A stretch of 64,000 nucleotides of DNA from Krasilnikoviella flava (GTDB lineage Bacteria; Actinomycetota; Actinomycetes; Actinomycetales; Cellulomonadaceae). Below are positions 29,484 to 38,126 of the stretch, piece after piece (position 1 is the stretch's first letter; each line of letters starts with the position of its first letter). The notes under the pieces are model-generated. The model was not told where the DNA came from and ran no database searches. It worked only from the letters and a program-made list of their open reading frames with translations. The DNA is taken from contig NZ_FUZQ01000001.1 of the NCBI RefSeq assembly GCF_900167525.1, positions 744,001 to 808,000 on the forward strand. The letters are read 5' to 3'. A program made the position numbers and the translations under genes.

Positions 29484-29537
29484 CGCTGGTGGAGCCTGTC
29501 GAAACCCGGTCCGTGGTTTCGACAGGCTCAACCAGCG
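29484..29537. repeat. near-perfect full-length R1 hairpin
   Basis: Two 23-base arms (29484-29506 and 29515-29537) with one mismatch around an 8-base loop; core GAGCCTGTCGAAACC. This is the best copy in the window and serves as the reference. It sits between two divergent leaderless genes and covers the place where the cofD -35 element should be. Confidence 0.95.
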
Positions 29538-29549
29538 GAGGAGAAACCG

Positions 29550-29555
29550 TAGGCT
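29550..29555 (+). promoter_or_regulatory. -10 box for leaderless cofD
   Basis: TAGGCT, then 6 bases, then GTG at 29562. GGAGGAG lies at 29536-29543, too far upstream to act as a ribosome site. Confidence 0.6.
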
Positions 29556-29561
29556 CGTCGG

Positions 29562-30512
29562 GTGAGCACACGCGTCACCCTTCTCGCCGGCGGGGTCGGC
29601 GGCGCCCGCCTGGCGCACGGCCTGACCCTCGCCCTGCCCGACGGCGGCGCCCCGACGCCGGACGGCGGCCTGACCGTCGTCGTCAACGTCGGCGACGACA
29701 CCGAGCGGCACGGGCTGCTGGTCTCCCCCGACCTCGACACCGTCATGTACACGCTCGCCGGGCTGAACGACGAGACCCGGGGCTGGGGGCTGACCGACGA
29801 GACGTACACGACCCTCGACCAGCTGGCCCGCCTCGGCGAGGACACGTGGTTCACGCTGGGCGACCGGGACCTCGCGACGCACGTCGTGCGGACCGCGGCC
29901 CTGCGCGAGGGGCGCCCGCTCCACGCGGTGACGGCGCGGCTCACGGAGGCGCTGGGCGTGCGGGCACGGCTGCTGCCGGTCACGGACGACCGGCTGCGCA
30001 CGCTCGTCGACACGCCGTCCGGCCGGGTCGCGTTCCAGGAGTACTTCGTGCACCGGCAGCACGCCGACGCGGTGCTCGGCATCGAGCTCGACGGTGCCGA
30101 CGCCGCCCGACCGGCTCCCGGCGTGCTCGACGCCGTCTCGGGCGCGGACCTGCTCGTCGTCGCGCCGTCCAACCCGTTCCTGTCGGTGGAGCCCGTGCTG
30201 GCGGTGCCCGGTGTGCGCGACGCCGTGCTCGCGTCGCCGGCGCGGCGCGTGGCGGTGAGCCCGATCGTGGGCGGGCAGGCGATCAAGGGCCCCGCGGCGC
30301 AGATCCTGGAGACGCTGGGGCACGAGGTGTCGGCGCTGGGCGTGGCCCGGCTGTACGCGGACCTCGTGGACGTCATGGTCGTGGACGACGCCGACGCCGC
30401 CCTCGCCGGACCCATCCGGGACCTCGGGTTCGACGTCGTCGTCACGGACACGATCATGGGCGGCCCCGCCGGCCGCGAGCGCCTGGCCCGCGACCTGCTC
30501 GCCCTGGGATGA
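29562..30512 (+). CDS. cofD: 2-phospho-L-lactate transferase (F420 synthesis)
   Basis: 316 residues from a GTG. Known in actinobacteria also as FbiA. Transfers the phospho(enol)pyruvyl or phospholactyl moiety to the deazaflavin Fo to form the F420 core. N-terminal [16 protein letters not shown] nucleotide-binding loop, [28 protein letters not shown], and [16 protein letters not shown] plus [14 protein letters not shown] are hallmark stretches. Overlaps cofC by 4 bases (ATGA). Confidence 0.95.
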   Translation: MSTRVTLLAGGVGGARLAHGLTLALPDGGAPTPDGGLTVVVNVGDDTERHGLLVSPDLDTVMYTLAGLNDETRGWGLTDETYTTLDQLARLGEDTWFTLGDRDLATHVVRTAALREGRPLHAVTARLTEALGVRARLLPVTDDRLRTLVDTPSGRVAFQEYFVHRQHADAVLGIELDGADAARPAPGVLDAVSGADLLVVAPSNPFLSVEPVLAVPGVRDAVLASPARRVAVSPIVGGQAIKGPAAQILETLGHEVSALGVARLYADLVDVMVVDDADAALAGPIRDLGFDVVVTDTIMGGPAGRERLARDLLALG

Positions 30513-31216
30513 GCGCACCGCCCCCCGGCGACGGGCCAGGCACCGTCGCGGTGGTGCCCCTGCGCGGCGGCGTCTCGGGCAAGTCGAGGCTCGCGGCCGC
30601 GCTCGACCCGGCCGCCCGGCGGCGGCTCGTCGCGGCGCTGGCGCGGCACGTCGTCGCCGTCCTGCTGGCCTCGGACGGCGTCGACGGCGTGCTCGTCGTC
30701 ACGGCCGACGTGCCCTTCGCCGTCGACACCCTCGGTCTGCGCGCTCGAGGCGGCAGTGCGCGCGTCGAGGTGGTCCAGCAGCCGCCGGACCGGCCGGGCC
30801 TGAACGCGGCGCTCGACGTCGGACGGGAGGCCGCGCTCGAGCGCGGGGCCGCGCGCCTGCTCGTCGCCCACGCCGACCTGCCGCTGCTCGCGCCCGACGA
30901 CGTCGTGGCACTGCTCGCCGCGGGGGCGGCGGGCGACGCTCCGGCGCCGGTCGTCGTCGCCACCGACCGGCACCTCGCGGGCACGAACCTGCTCGTGCTG
31001 CCGACCCGCCCGCCCGGGGACGCACCTTTCGCCTTCCGCTTCGGCGAGGGGTCGCGGGCGGCGCACGTCGCCGAGGCCGAGCGCGCCGGGCTCCGGCCCG
31101 TCGTCGTGCGCCGCCCGGGCACCGCCGTCGACCTCGACACCGTGGACGACTGGGGCGAGCTGCCCCGCGCCGTCCGCGACCGGCTGCGGCACGGGCTCGA
31201 CCTCCCCCTCCCGTGA
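30509..31216 (+). CDS. cofC: 2-phospho-L-lactate / phosphoenolpyruvate guanylyltransferase
   Basis: 235 residues, also called FbiD. Activates phosphoenolpyruvate or phospholactate with GTP for Cof[19 protein letters not shown] at the N-terminus, [18 protein letters not shown] in the middle, [12 protein letters not shown] and [15 protein letters not shown] later, and the terminal [14 protein letters not shown] are typical. Starts inside the cofD stop. No cofE/fbiB glutamyl ligase lies beside it. Confidence 0.93.
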   Translation: MSAPPPGDGPGTVAVVPLRGGVSGKSRLAAALDPAARRRLVAALARHVVAVLLASDGVDGVLVVTADVPFAVDTLGLRARGGSARVEVVQQPPDRPGLNAALDVGREAALERGAARLLVAHADLPLLAPDDVVALLAAGAAGDAPAPVVVATDRHLAGTNLLVLPTRPPGDAPFAFRFGEGSRAAHVAEAERAGLRPVVVRRPGTAVDLDTVDDWGELPRAVRDRLRHGLDLPLP

Positions 31217-31363
31217 GGGTTCGGGCTCCCGGCGATCACGGTGGAAGCGGCGTCGCGCCCGGGACGTCGTCGGACCTGACGTCGGTGTCAGGGTCGAGGG
31301 CGGCGGTCTCGGCGGCGCCGCCCGCACCGCTCAGTTCCGCGCCCGGCCTCGGTCCATCCCGGC

Positions 31364-31705
31364 ATGAGCACCGAGTCGAGCATCGAGCTGATCGAGCAGG
31401 ACACGCTGCCGGGCGCGGACTTCGAGGGTTACCTGCACGGGTCCACCGTGTCGGTGATGTTCGAGCGGTTCGACCGCGACGGCGTCGGACCCCGCCTGCA
31501 CCGCCACCCCTACACGGAGACGTTCGTCCTCCGCTCGGGGCGGGCGCTGTTCCGGGTGGGGGACGACGAGGTGGTCGCCGTGGGAGGCCAGATCCTCGTC
31601 GCCCCCGCCGGGACGCCGCACAAGTTCACCGTGATCGGCCCCGAGGTCTACGAGGCGCTGCACGTGCACGCCAACGACCGGTTCGTCACGGAGTGGCTGG
31701 AGTAG
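31364..31705 (+). CDS. cupin domain protein
   Basis: 113 residues. Cupin motif 1 (GPRLHRHPYTETFVLRSGRALFRVG) and motif 2 (GGQILVAPAGTPHKFTVIG) are intact, with His-His-Glu-His metal ligands. A small single-domain cupin of unknown substrate. No good ribosome site or -10 box was seen close to ATG 31364. Convergent with the aldo/keto reductase. Confidence 0.85.
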   Translation: MSTESSIELIEQDTLPGADFEGYLHGSTVSVMFERFDRDGVGPRLHRHPYTETFVLRSGRALFRVGDDEVVAVGGQILVAPAGTPHKFTVIGPEVYEALHVHANDRFVTEWLE

Positions 31706-31721
31706 GCCGGCTCACACCTGC

Positions 31722-32702
31722 TCAGACCGTGTCGAGGCGCGCCCGCAGCCCGGGGTCGAGGTCGAGCTCGGCGGCACCGAGCAGCTCGTCGAGCTGCGCG
31801 ACGCTGCTCGCCCCGATGACCGGCACGACCGGCACGTCGCCGCCCAGGAGCCAGGCGAGCACCACCTGGTTCGGCGTGGCTCCGATCTCGGCGGCCACCT
31901 CGCGCAGCACGCGCAGCCGCTCGTGCGTCGTCGGGTGGTCGAAGCTGTCCCACAGCGGCTTGTCGTCGCGCACCAGTGCACCCTGCATGAGCGGGGAGTA
32001 CGCGACGACGGCGAGCGGGCTGCCCGCCTCGGACGACGCGCGGGCGTAGTCGAGCAGCTCGTACGACGCCCAGTTGTGGCGGCCGACGTCGGGCCGCGGG
32101 TAGGGGTAGGTGAGCTGCTGCTGCACCAGGCCGTAGGGCGCGACGCCCTGGCGGCGGGCCTCCTCCCGTGCCTCGACCACGCGGTGCAGCGCGACGTTGG
32201 AGATGCCGCCGATCCCGACGAGCCCCTCGGCCTGGAGCTTGCCGAACGCGCCGATGGTCTCGGCGAGCGGGGTGTCGTAGTCGTCGACGTGCCCGTAGTA
32301 CGCGTCGATGTGGTCGATGCCGAGGTGCCGCAGGCTCTCGCGCGCCTCCCAGGCGACGGTCTCGGCGCCGAGGCCCTGGTAGTTCGTGGGCGGCACCTGC
32401 TGCAACGGCAGGTTCGGGTCCTTCTTGGCGGCGCCCACCTTGGTGGCGATGCGCAGCTGGTCGCGCAGGCCCCGGTCGGCCAGCCAGCGGCCGAGGACGT
32501 CCTCGCTGTCGCGGCCGTGCCCGCCACCCCACCCGTTGTAGTTGTTCGCGGTGTCGAGGAACGTGCCGCCCGCCTCGACGAAGCGGTCGAGGATCGCGAA
32601 GGACGTCTCCTCGTCGGTCCGGGTGCCGAACCACATGGTGCCGAGGCACAGGGTGCTGACGTCGAAGGAGGTGGTGCCGTCGCCGATCGTGCGGTAGCGC
32701 AT
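31722..32702 (-). CDS. aldo/keto reductase
   Basis: 326 residues. NADPH-dependent carbonyl reductase fold. FLDTANNYNG near residue 48 (Asp-Tyr of the tetrad), RIATKVG near 85 (Lys), and YYGHVDDYDTP near 140, where a His follows; VIGASSVAQLDELLGA near the end binds NADP. AGGAG lies 7 bases before ATG 32702. Divergent from a MocR/PdxR-like regulator 91 bases away, which probably controls it (inference). Confidence 0.9.
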   Translation of the reverse strand: MRYRTIGDGTTSFDVSTLCLGTMWFGTRTDEETSFAILDRFVEAGGTFLDTANNYNGWGGGHGRDSEDVLGRWLADRGLRDQLRIATKVGAAKKDPNLPLQQVPPTNYQGLGAETVAWEARESLRHLGIDHIDAYYGHVDDYDTPLAETIGAFGKLQAEGLVGIGGISNVALHRVVEAREEARRQGVAPYGLVQQQLTYPYPRPDVGRHNWASYELLDYARASSEAGSPLAVVAYSPLMQGALVRDDKPLWDSFDHPTTHERLRVLREVAAEIGATPNQVVLAWLLGGDVPVVPVIGASSVAQLDELLGAAELDLDPGLRARLDTV

Positions 32703-32779
32703 GGGTGCTCCTGTCCGTGGGGCCGGCGGACAGCCCGCCGGCCGATACCCCCGACGCTAGGAGCAGATCGGCCCGGGTG

Positions 32780-32785
32780 TACCGT
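32780..32785 (+). promoter_or_regulatory. -10 box before MocR-like gene
   Basis: TACCGT, 8 bases before ATG 32794. On the other strand TAGCGT (revcomp of 32754-32759) may serve the aldo/keto reductase. Confidence 0.5.
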
Positions 32786-32793
32786 CCAATCCC

Positions 32794-34254
32794 ATGGCCC
32801 TCAGCCAGACCAATTCCGTCCGCCCGGCCGATCCGCGGCTCGCGTGGGACACGGTGCTCGACCTCGGGACCGACGACGCGCCCCTGGTCGCGCGCCTCGA
32901 GCGCGCCGTGCGCGACGCCGTGCACGCCGGCCGCGTTCCCGCCGGGGCGGCGCTGCCGCCGTCACGCGCGCTCGCGGAGACGCTGGGCGTGTCGCGGTGG
33001 GTCGTGACGGAGGTCTACGGACAGCTCGTCGCGGAGGGGTTCTGCGAGGCGCGCATCGGCTCGGGCACGCGGATCGCGGCGGGCGCCGCCGCGCACGCCG
33101 CGCCGAAGCGCGCGACGTCGACGTCCCCCGGCCCCGCGGGCCGTGCGCGGCTCGACCTGGCCCCCGGCGTGCCGGACCTGCGGCACGTGCCGCGGGCGGC
33201 GTGGCTGCGGGCGCTGCGCGACGCCCTGGCCGATGCCCCCGACGCCGACCTGGGCGCCCCCGACCCGGCCGGGCACCTGGCGGCGCGCGCCGCCGTCGTC
33301 GAGTACCTGGCGCGCGCCCGCTCGACCTGCGCGAGCCCCGACGACCTGCTGGTGACGCACGGCGCCACCGACGGGATGGCGCGGCTCTCCCGCGCGCTGC
33401 GGTCGGCCGGGCACCGGGCCCTCCTGGTCGAGGACCCGAGCTGGGCGCGGCTGCGCGACGTCGCACGGGACGCCGGCCTGGTCCCCGTGCCCGTGCCCGT
33501 CGACGCCCGCGGGGTCGACGTGGACGCCCTCGTCGCGGCCGCCGCGCGCACCGGGGCCCGGGCCGCGCTGGTCGCGCCCGCGCACCAGTTCCCCACCGGC
33601 GTGGCCCTCGCGCCCGAGCGCCGGGACGCGCTCGTGTCGTGGGCGCGCGCCTCCGACGGCCTGGTGATCGAGGACGACTACGACGCCGAGTTCCGCTACG
33701 ACCGACGACCGGTCGCGGCGCTGCAGGGGCACGACCCCGGCCGCGTGGCGCTGCTCGGGTCGCTCAGCAAGACGGTCTCCCCCGCCTTCGGGCTCGGCTG
33801 GCTCGTGCTGCCCCCGCGCTGGCGGGAGCGCCTCGGACCACAGGCGGGCGGGCCGGCGCCGTCGACGCTCGACCAGCTCGCGCTCGCCCGGTTCCTCACC
33901 GACGGGGGCTACGAGCGGCACCTGCGGGCCGCGCGCGGCCGGTTCCGCCGGCGCCGCGCCGGGCTGCTCGACGCTCTCGCGGCCACCCTGCCCGGCCTGC
34001 CGGTGACCGGTCTGGCGGCGGGCCTGCACGTCGTGCTCGGCCTGCCCGACGGCGTCGCGGCCGCCGCCGTCGTCCGCGCGGCCGCCGCGCGCGACGTCGC
34101 CGTCGCCGACCTGCGGCGCTACCGCGTCGCCGCGGCGCCCCTCCCCGGTACACCCGACGAGGCGCTCGTCGTCGGGTACGGCAACCTCGCCGACGCGCGC
34201 GTGGGCGAGGCCGTGGCAGGGCTCGCCGCGACCCTGCGGTCCGTCGGGATCTGA
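32794..34254 (+). CDS. MocR/PdxR-type GntR transcriptional regulator with aminotransferase domain
   Basis: 486 residues. N-terminal GntR winged helix (about 28-100; PPSRALAETLGVSRWVVTEVYGQL...EGFCEARIGSGTRI) and a C-terminal fold-type I PLP domain (VTHGATDGMARL, VIEDDYDAEFRYDRRP, PLP lysine in LLGSLSKTVSPAFGLGW). Such regulators bind PLP and often control vitamin B6 or amino-compound genes; the target here may be the divergent aldo/keto reductase. Ends one base before the convergent nitroreductase stop. Confidence 0.93.
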   Translation: MALSQTNSVRPADPRLAWDTVLDLGTDDAPLVARLERAVRDAVHAGRVPAGAALPPSRALAETLGVSRWVVTEVYGQLVAEGFCEARIGSGTRIAAGAAAHAAPKRATSTSPGPAGRARLDLAPGVPDLRHVPRAAWLRALRDALADAPDADLGAPDPAGHLAARAAVVEYLARARSTCASPDDLLVTHGATDGMARLSRALRSAGHRALLVEDPSWARLRDVARDAGLVPVPVPVDARGVDVDALVAAAARTGARAALVAPAHQFPTGVALAPERRDALVSWARASDGLVIEDDYDAEFRYDRRPVAALQGHDPGRVALLGSLSKTVSPAFGLGWLVLPPRWRERLGPQAGGPAPSTLDQLALARFLTDGGYERHLRAARGRFRRRRAGLLDALAATLPGLPVTGLAAGLHVVLGLPDGVAAAAVVRAAAARDVAVADLRRYRVAAAPLPGTPDEALVVGYGNLADARVGEAVAGLAATLRSVGI

Positions 34255-34255
34255 G

Positions 34256-34861
34256 TCACCACCGCCCGCGGTGCACGACATCCTCCAGCGGTTTGCGCCG
34301 GCGCCGCGCGGGCGAGCCCTTCGCACCGCCGTCGGCGGGGTGGCCGACCGCGACGACGCCGGTCTGGACCCACGCGTCGGGGACGCCGAACGCCTCCCGG
34401 AACGCCGGCATCTCGCCCGCGCCGATGCCGAAGAAGCACGCCCCGAGGCCCTCGTCGACCGCCGTCTGCAGCATGAGCAGCGACGCCATCCCGGCGTCCA
34501 CGTGCCAGTACGGCACCGGCCAGCGCGCCTCGTCGCGGTCGGTCCAGCCCTTGTCGGCCTCGGCGTACCGGCCGAGGTACGCGTCCTTCGAGCACAGCGC
34601 GACGACGAGCACCGGGGCGGTGCGCATGCCCGCCAGCCACGCGGACATGTCGCGCTGCGACGAGCCGGGCGTCGCCGCCGTCCAGAACCGCTCGCGGTCC
34701 TCCGGCTCGGTGAGCACGAGGAACGACCAGCCCTGCGAGAACCCCGCGCTGGGCGCGCGTACCGCGTTGTGCACCAGCCGGTCCACCGTCTCGGGCGTCA
34801 CGGGCTCGTCCGTGAACCGCCGCACCATCCGCCGTCTGCGCACCACGTCCTGGAACTCCAC
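34256..34861 (-). CDS. nitroreductase family protein
   Basis: 201 residues. FMN-binding nitroreductase fold: VVRRRRMVRRFTDEPV at the N-terminus, VRAPSAGFSQGWSFLVL near 35, and ACFFGIGAGEMPAFREAFGVP near 145. Some members of this group act on F420 or resemble the C-terminal domain of FbiB, but no ligase domain is present here. Substrate unknown. Confidence 0.85.
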   Translation of the reverse strand: MEFQDVVRRRRMVRRFTDEPVTPETVDRLVHNAVRAPSAGFSQGWSFLVLTEPEDRERFWTAATPGSSQRDMSAWLAGMRTAPVLVVALCSKDAYLGRYAEADKGWTDRDEARWPVPYWHVDAGMASLLMLQTAVDEGLGACFFGIGAGEMPAFREAFGVPDAWVQTGVVAVGHPADGGAKGSPARRRRKPLEDVVHRGRW

Positions 34862-34903
34862 GCGCCCATCCTGCCGCCCGCCGCCGCCGTGCTCGGCATC
34901 GTG

Positions 34904-34952
34904 CGTGCTGGATTGATCCTCAAAGTGGCCGTTTGAGGATCAATTCAGCACG
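34904..34952. terminator. 21-bp AT-rich hairpin, terminator or short mobile-type repeat
   Basis: CGTGCTGGATTGATCCTCAAA and a matching right arm (34932-34952), one G-T pair, 7-base loop GTGGCCG. Lies just downstream of the yhgE-like gene (minus strand) and upstream of the nitroreductase. Its base composition is far lower in GC than its surroundings. Confidence 0.7.
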
Positions 34953-34981
34953 CTCGATGTGGGAACCGGGCTCCGGGGCGG

Positions 34982-37162
34982 TCAGAGCACGAGCTCGGGC
35001 TGCAGCTTGGTCACCGTCCACACGCGCTGGCGGCGGGCGGCGAGCGTCGTCAGCCCCAGCGCGACGACGAGCACGCCGAGCAGCACGACGACGTCGCGCG
35101 TGACGGTCGCGAGGTTGCCGCCGTACAGCAGCTGGCGCAGGCCCTCGACGGCGTACGTCATGGGCATGAACTGGTGCATCGCCTTGAGCGGCTGCGGGAT
35201 GGTCTGCCACGGGAACGTGCCGCCCGCGGTGACGAGCTGCACCAGCATGAGCACCAGCCCCAGGAACTGCCCGGCCGCGCCGAGCCACACGTTGAGCGCC
35301 TGCAGCACCGCGACGAACGTGCCCGAGACGAGCACCAGGAACAGCGCCGTGAGCAGCCCGTAGGACGGCTGGATGTCGAGCGCGAACTTCGTCACCGCGA
35401 ACATCGCCGCCACCTGCACGACGCCGATCGCGGCCGGGGTGGCCCAGCCGCCCAGCGCGGTGGCGAGCGCCGACCGGCCCGCCGCGAGCGCCCGCGTCGA
35501 CAGCGGCCGCACCAGCAGGAACAACACGTACGCGCCGATCCACGTGGCGAGCGACAGGAAGAACGGGGCGAGGCCGGCGCCGTACGTGCCCGCCGACGAC
35601 AGGGAGTCGTTGCGCACCTCCAGCGGGTTGCCGATGGTCGACGCCGTGTCCTCACGCGTCTGGTCGTCGAGGTCGGGGATCTGGCCCAGCCCCTCGGCCA
35701 GCCCGTCGCGCAGGTCCTGGGTGCCGCTCTTCAGCTCCCCGGACCCGTCCGCGAGCTTCGTGGTGCCGGCGGCGAGCTCGGCGGCCCCGTCGGACACCTG
35801 GCCGGTGCCGTCGGCCAGCCGGTGCACGCCGTCGACGAGCGCGGGCGTGGCATCGGCGAGCTGCCCGGTGCCGTCGGCCAGCCGGTCCGCGCCGTCCGCC
35901 GCGGACGCGATGCCGGCGGTGAGCTGCGGCGTCGCGCCGGCCAGCGTGGACGCGCCGTCGGCCACCTGGCGGGACCCGTCGGCGAGCTGGTCGAGCTTCG
36001 TCGACGCACCCTCGACGGTCGTCACGGCCTGCTGCACGTCGGTGCGCTGGGCGTCGAGGGCACCGTCGACGTCGGCGCGCGTCGTGTCGAGCCGGTCGAG
36101 CGCCTGGGCCCGCAGGTCTTCGCACTGCGCCGCGAGGTCGGTGGCGTCGTCCGGCACCTGCGCGCAGAGGTCGGAGAGCTGTTGGTCGAGGTCCGACCGG
36201 CCCTGGTCGAGGGCGTCCGCTGCGTCGGAGCGCGCGCCGTCGAGCGTCGGCAGCACCTGCCCCGCCGCGTCCGCGGCCTCCCGGCCGTACTGCGCCACCT
36301 GCGCGTTGCCGTCGGCCACCTGGGCCGCGCCGTCGGCGAGCTGCTTCGTCTGGGCGGGCAGGTCCGCCGTCTTCGACCGCAGCTCCCCGAGCCCGGACGC
36401 GAGCTGCCCCGCACCGTCGTCGAGCTGACCGACCGCCGACGCGAGCGTGCCGACCTTGCCGTCCAGGGTCGCGGCGCCGTCAGCCGCCTGCGCCGCGCCG
36501 TCGGCGAGCGTGTGCGCACCCTCGTCCGCGTCGGCGAGACCGTCGTCCAGGCTCGTCGCCCCCTTCAACAGCTGGTTCGCGCCGTCCACCGCGTCCGCCA
36601 GGTTCGTGTGGATCGACGCGAACCCGCGCAGGAACGTGTCGGCCGCCTCCGTGCCGACCTCCTCCGCGATGGAGTCGCGCACCTTCCCGACGATCGTGTC
36701 GGAGATCGTGCCCGCGAGGTAGTTGTTCGCGTCGTTCGTGATCAGCGTCAGGCTGGCCTGCTGCGGCTCGAACTCGCCCGCCGACGCGAGGTCGGCGGAG
36801 AACGTCGGGCCGATGATCAGCGCGGCGTCGTAGCGGCCGGAGCGCACGCCCGCCTCCGCGTCCGCCTGGGACGTCTCGACCCAGCCGAACCCGCCGTCGT
36901 CGAGCAGCTGGTCGGCGACGTCGCGACCGAAGTCGCGCTCGGTCTCCTCCCCCGTCTCCGCGTCCGTGGTCGTCGTGCCTTCGTCCTGCACGACGACGGC
37001 CGCCGGCACCTGCTCGAGCTGCCCGTACGGGTCGTGGTTGGCGAACAGGTACAGCCCCGCGTACAGCGTGGGGATCAGCGCCATCGCGACGATGGCCAGC
37101 TTCGGGAGGCGCCCGGCGGCGAGCCGGCGCAGCTCGGACAGGGCGAGCCGGACCGCGGTCAT
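34982..37162 (-). CDS. YhgE/Pip family membrane protein
   Basis: 726 residues. One N-terminal helix (about 19-42, AIVAMALIPTLYAGLYLF), a large extracytoplasmic part, then five or six C-terminal helices from about 550 on of ABC-2 permease type. The middle holds many 7-residue repeats of the LADGxxQLADG type (about 215-530), the mark of YhgE/Pip proteins, which include phage-infection proteins and envelope export components. Starts inside the stop of the ABC-like gene (ATGA). The pair probably forms one membrane complex. Confidence 0.92.
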   Translation of the reverse strand: MTAVRLALSELRRLAAGRLPKLAIVAMALIPTLYAGLYLFANHDPYGQLEQVPAAVVVQDEGTTTTDAETGEETERDFGRDVADQLLDDGGFGWVETSQADAEAGVRSGRYDAALIIGPTFSADLASAGEFEPQQASLTLITNDANNYLAGTISDTIVGKVRDSIAEEVGTEAADTFLRGFASIHTNLADAVDGANQLLKGATSLDDGLADADEGAHTLADGAAQAADGAATLDGKVGTLASAVGQLDDGAGQLASGLGELRSKTADLPAQTKQLADGAAQVADGNAQVAQYGREAADAAGQVLPTLDGARSDAADALDQGRSDLDQQLSDLCAQVPDDATDLAAQCEDLRAQALDRLDTTRADVDGALDAQRTDVQQAVTTVEGASTKLDQLADGSRQVADGASTLAGATPQLTAGIASAADGADRLADGTGQLADATPALVDGVHRLADGTGQVSDGAAELAAGTTKLADGSGELKSGTQDLRDGLAEGLGQIPDLDDQTREDTASTIGNPLEVRNDSLSSAGTYGAGLAPFFLSLATWIGAYVLFLLVRPLSTRALAAGRSALATALGGWATPAAIGVVQVAAMFAVTKFALDIQPSYGLLTALFLVLVSGTFVAVLQALNVWLGAAGQFLGLVLMLVQLVTAGGTFPWQTIPQPLKAMHQFMPMTYAVEGLRQLLYGGNLATVTRDVVVLLGVLVVALGLTTLAARRQRVWTVTKLQPELVL

Positions 37163-38052
37163 CGGACCTCCTCCTGCGTGTCGTCGGCCGGCGCTGCGAC
37201 CAAGGTGTCGTGGATCGGGGTGTCGAGCGGGTCGTCGATCTCCTCCTCCGCGCGCGGGTCCGGATCGGCGGACGGCTCCAGCTCGTCGGACGGTTCCTCG
37301 GGCTCCGGAGGCTCGACGTCGCCGGTTGAGCCTGTCGAAACCTCGTCCGTCGCCTGGGCAGGCTCGACCGACGGGACAGGCTCGACCGGGAGGACCGGCG
37401 TCTCGCGCAGCACGACCTGCGGCGGCTCGTGCAGCGTCGCGCCGCGCGCGGGCGGCAGGTCGACGCCCAGGTCGCGGGCGGACGACCTCGTGCACTGCAC
37501 GAGCACGCCGAGGCCGGACGCGGCGAGCGTGCGCGCCGTCTCCCACCAGCCGGACGGCTCACCGCCGTGCCGGTCGGGCAGCGTCAGCACGACGAACCGC
37601 ACGTCCGGGTTCTCGGCGGCCAGCGCCGCGAGCACGGCGGTCCGCACGACGCCGGGCAGCTGGTCCACCCGGCGCCCCCGCTCCTCGGTGAGCGCGCGCT
37701 CGTCGAGCCACCGCGACACGTCCCGCGGCAGGGACCGGCGCCCCGCGAGGGCGAGGCCCTCGGCGACGACGTCGGCCAGGGACAGCGCGTCGTCGGGCTC
37801 GCTGATGCCCGGCACGTCGACCACGGCGGTGCGGGCGCGCAGCGCGGACGGGGAGACGGCGGCGCCGTCGAGGCGCACGGTGCCGGACGACGGGACGAAC
37901 CGCCCGGTCGCGACGAGGGCGAGGGCGGTGTGCCCGTGCCCCGGCTCGCCGGCGACGAGCAGGCACTCCCCCGTCGACCAGTCGAGGTCCGTGGCCTCCA
38001 GCATCGGCTCGCGACGCCCTTCGACCCGCACCCCGCTCAGCGTGATCTGCAC
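37159..38052 (-). CDS. ABC-ATPase-like protein with defective Walker A, partner of YhgE/Pip
   Basis: 297 residues. GTG 38052 with GGGGAG upstream is preferred; a GTG at 38076 is in frame. Residues 28-180 follow an ABC ATPase layout, but the P-loop reads GEPGHGHT (35-42) with His where the invariant Lys should be. The signature region reads VDQLPGVVRTAVL instead of LSGGQ, and the Walker B region VRFVVLTLPD lacks the usual DE. It therefore probably does not hydrolyse ATP. The C-terminal 90 residues are acidic and partly encoded by R1 repeat DNA. Controlled by divergent TetR operators (inference). Confidence 0.8.
   Translation of the reverse strand: MQITLSGVRVEGRREPMLEATDLDWSTGECLLVAGEPGHGHTALALVATGRFVPSSGTVRLDGAAVSPSALRARTAVVDVPGISEPDDALSLADVVAEGLALAGRRSLPRDVSRWLDERALTEERGRRVDQLPGVVRTAVLAALAAENPDVRFVVLTLPDRHGGEPSGWWETARTLAASGLGVLVQCTRSSARDLGVDLPPARGATLHEPPQVVLRETPVLPVEPVPSVEPAQATDEVSTGSTGDVEPPEPEEPSDELEPSADPDPRAEEEIDDPLDTPIHDTLVAAPADDTQEEVR
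37323..37390. repeat. R1 repeat inside coding sequence
   Basis: Left arm CGGTTGAGCCTGTCGAAACC, degenerate right arm around 37352-37374, plus an extra half to 37390. Translated in frame on the minus strand as VEPVPSVEPAQATDEVSTG in the acidic tail of the ABC-like protein. Confidence 0.9.
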
Positions 38053-38077
38053 CCTGCTCCCCGTCCCCCGACCCACT

Positions 38078-38094
38078 GTTGACTTGCGATCAAC
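38078..38094. promoter_or_regulatory. TetR-type operator, copy 1
   Basis: GTTGACTTGCGATCAAC, an inverted repeat (GTTGA/TCAAC, 7-base centre). It covers the expected transcription start of the minus-strand ABC-like/yhgE operon. Confidence 0.75.
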
Positions 38095-38095
38095 A

Positions 38096-38125
38096 ACTGT
38101 ACGGCCGGTGTTGACTGGAGGTCAA
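38096..38125 (-). promoter_or_regulatory. promoter of ABC-like/yhgE operon
   Basis: On the minus strand: -35 TTGACC (38125-38120), 18-base spacer, -10 TACAGT (38101-38096). The predicted start falls inside operator copy 1. Confidence 0.7.
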
Positions 38126-38126
38126 T
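38110..38126. promoter_or_regulatory. TetR-type operator, copy 2
   Basis: GTTGACTGGAGGTCAAT, nearly the same as copy 1 and exactly 32 bp away (about three helix turns). It overlaps the -35 boxes of both divergent promoters. Confidence 0.75.

Noticed and set aside
29489-29561. Extended upstream ORF into cofD and cofC
   Set aside because: Runs through the R1 hairpin and is only an open frame in GC-rich DNA; cofD starts at 29562 and cofC at 30509.
34904-34952. Attachment site of an integrated element
   Set aside because: No integrase, tRNA gene or second copy of the sequence is present in the window.
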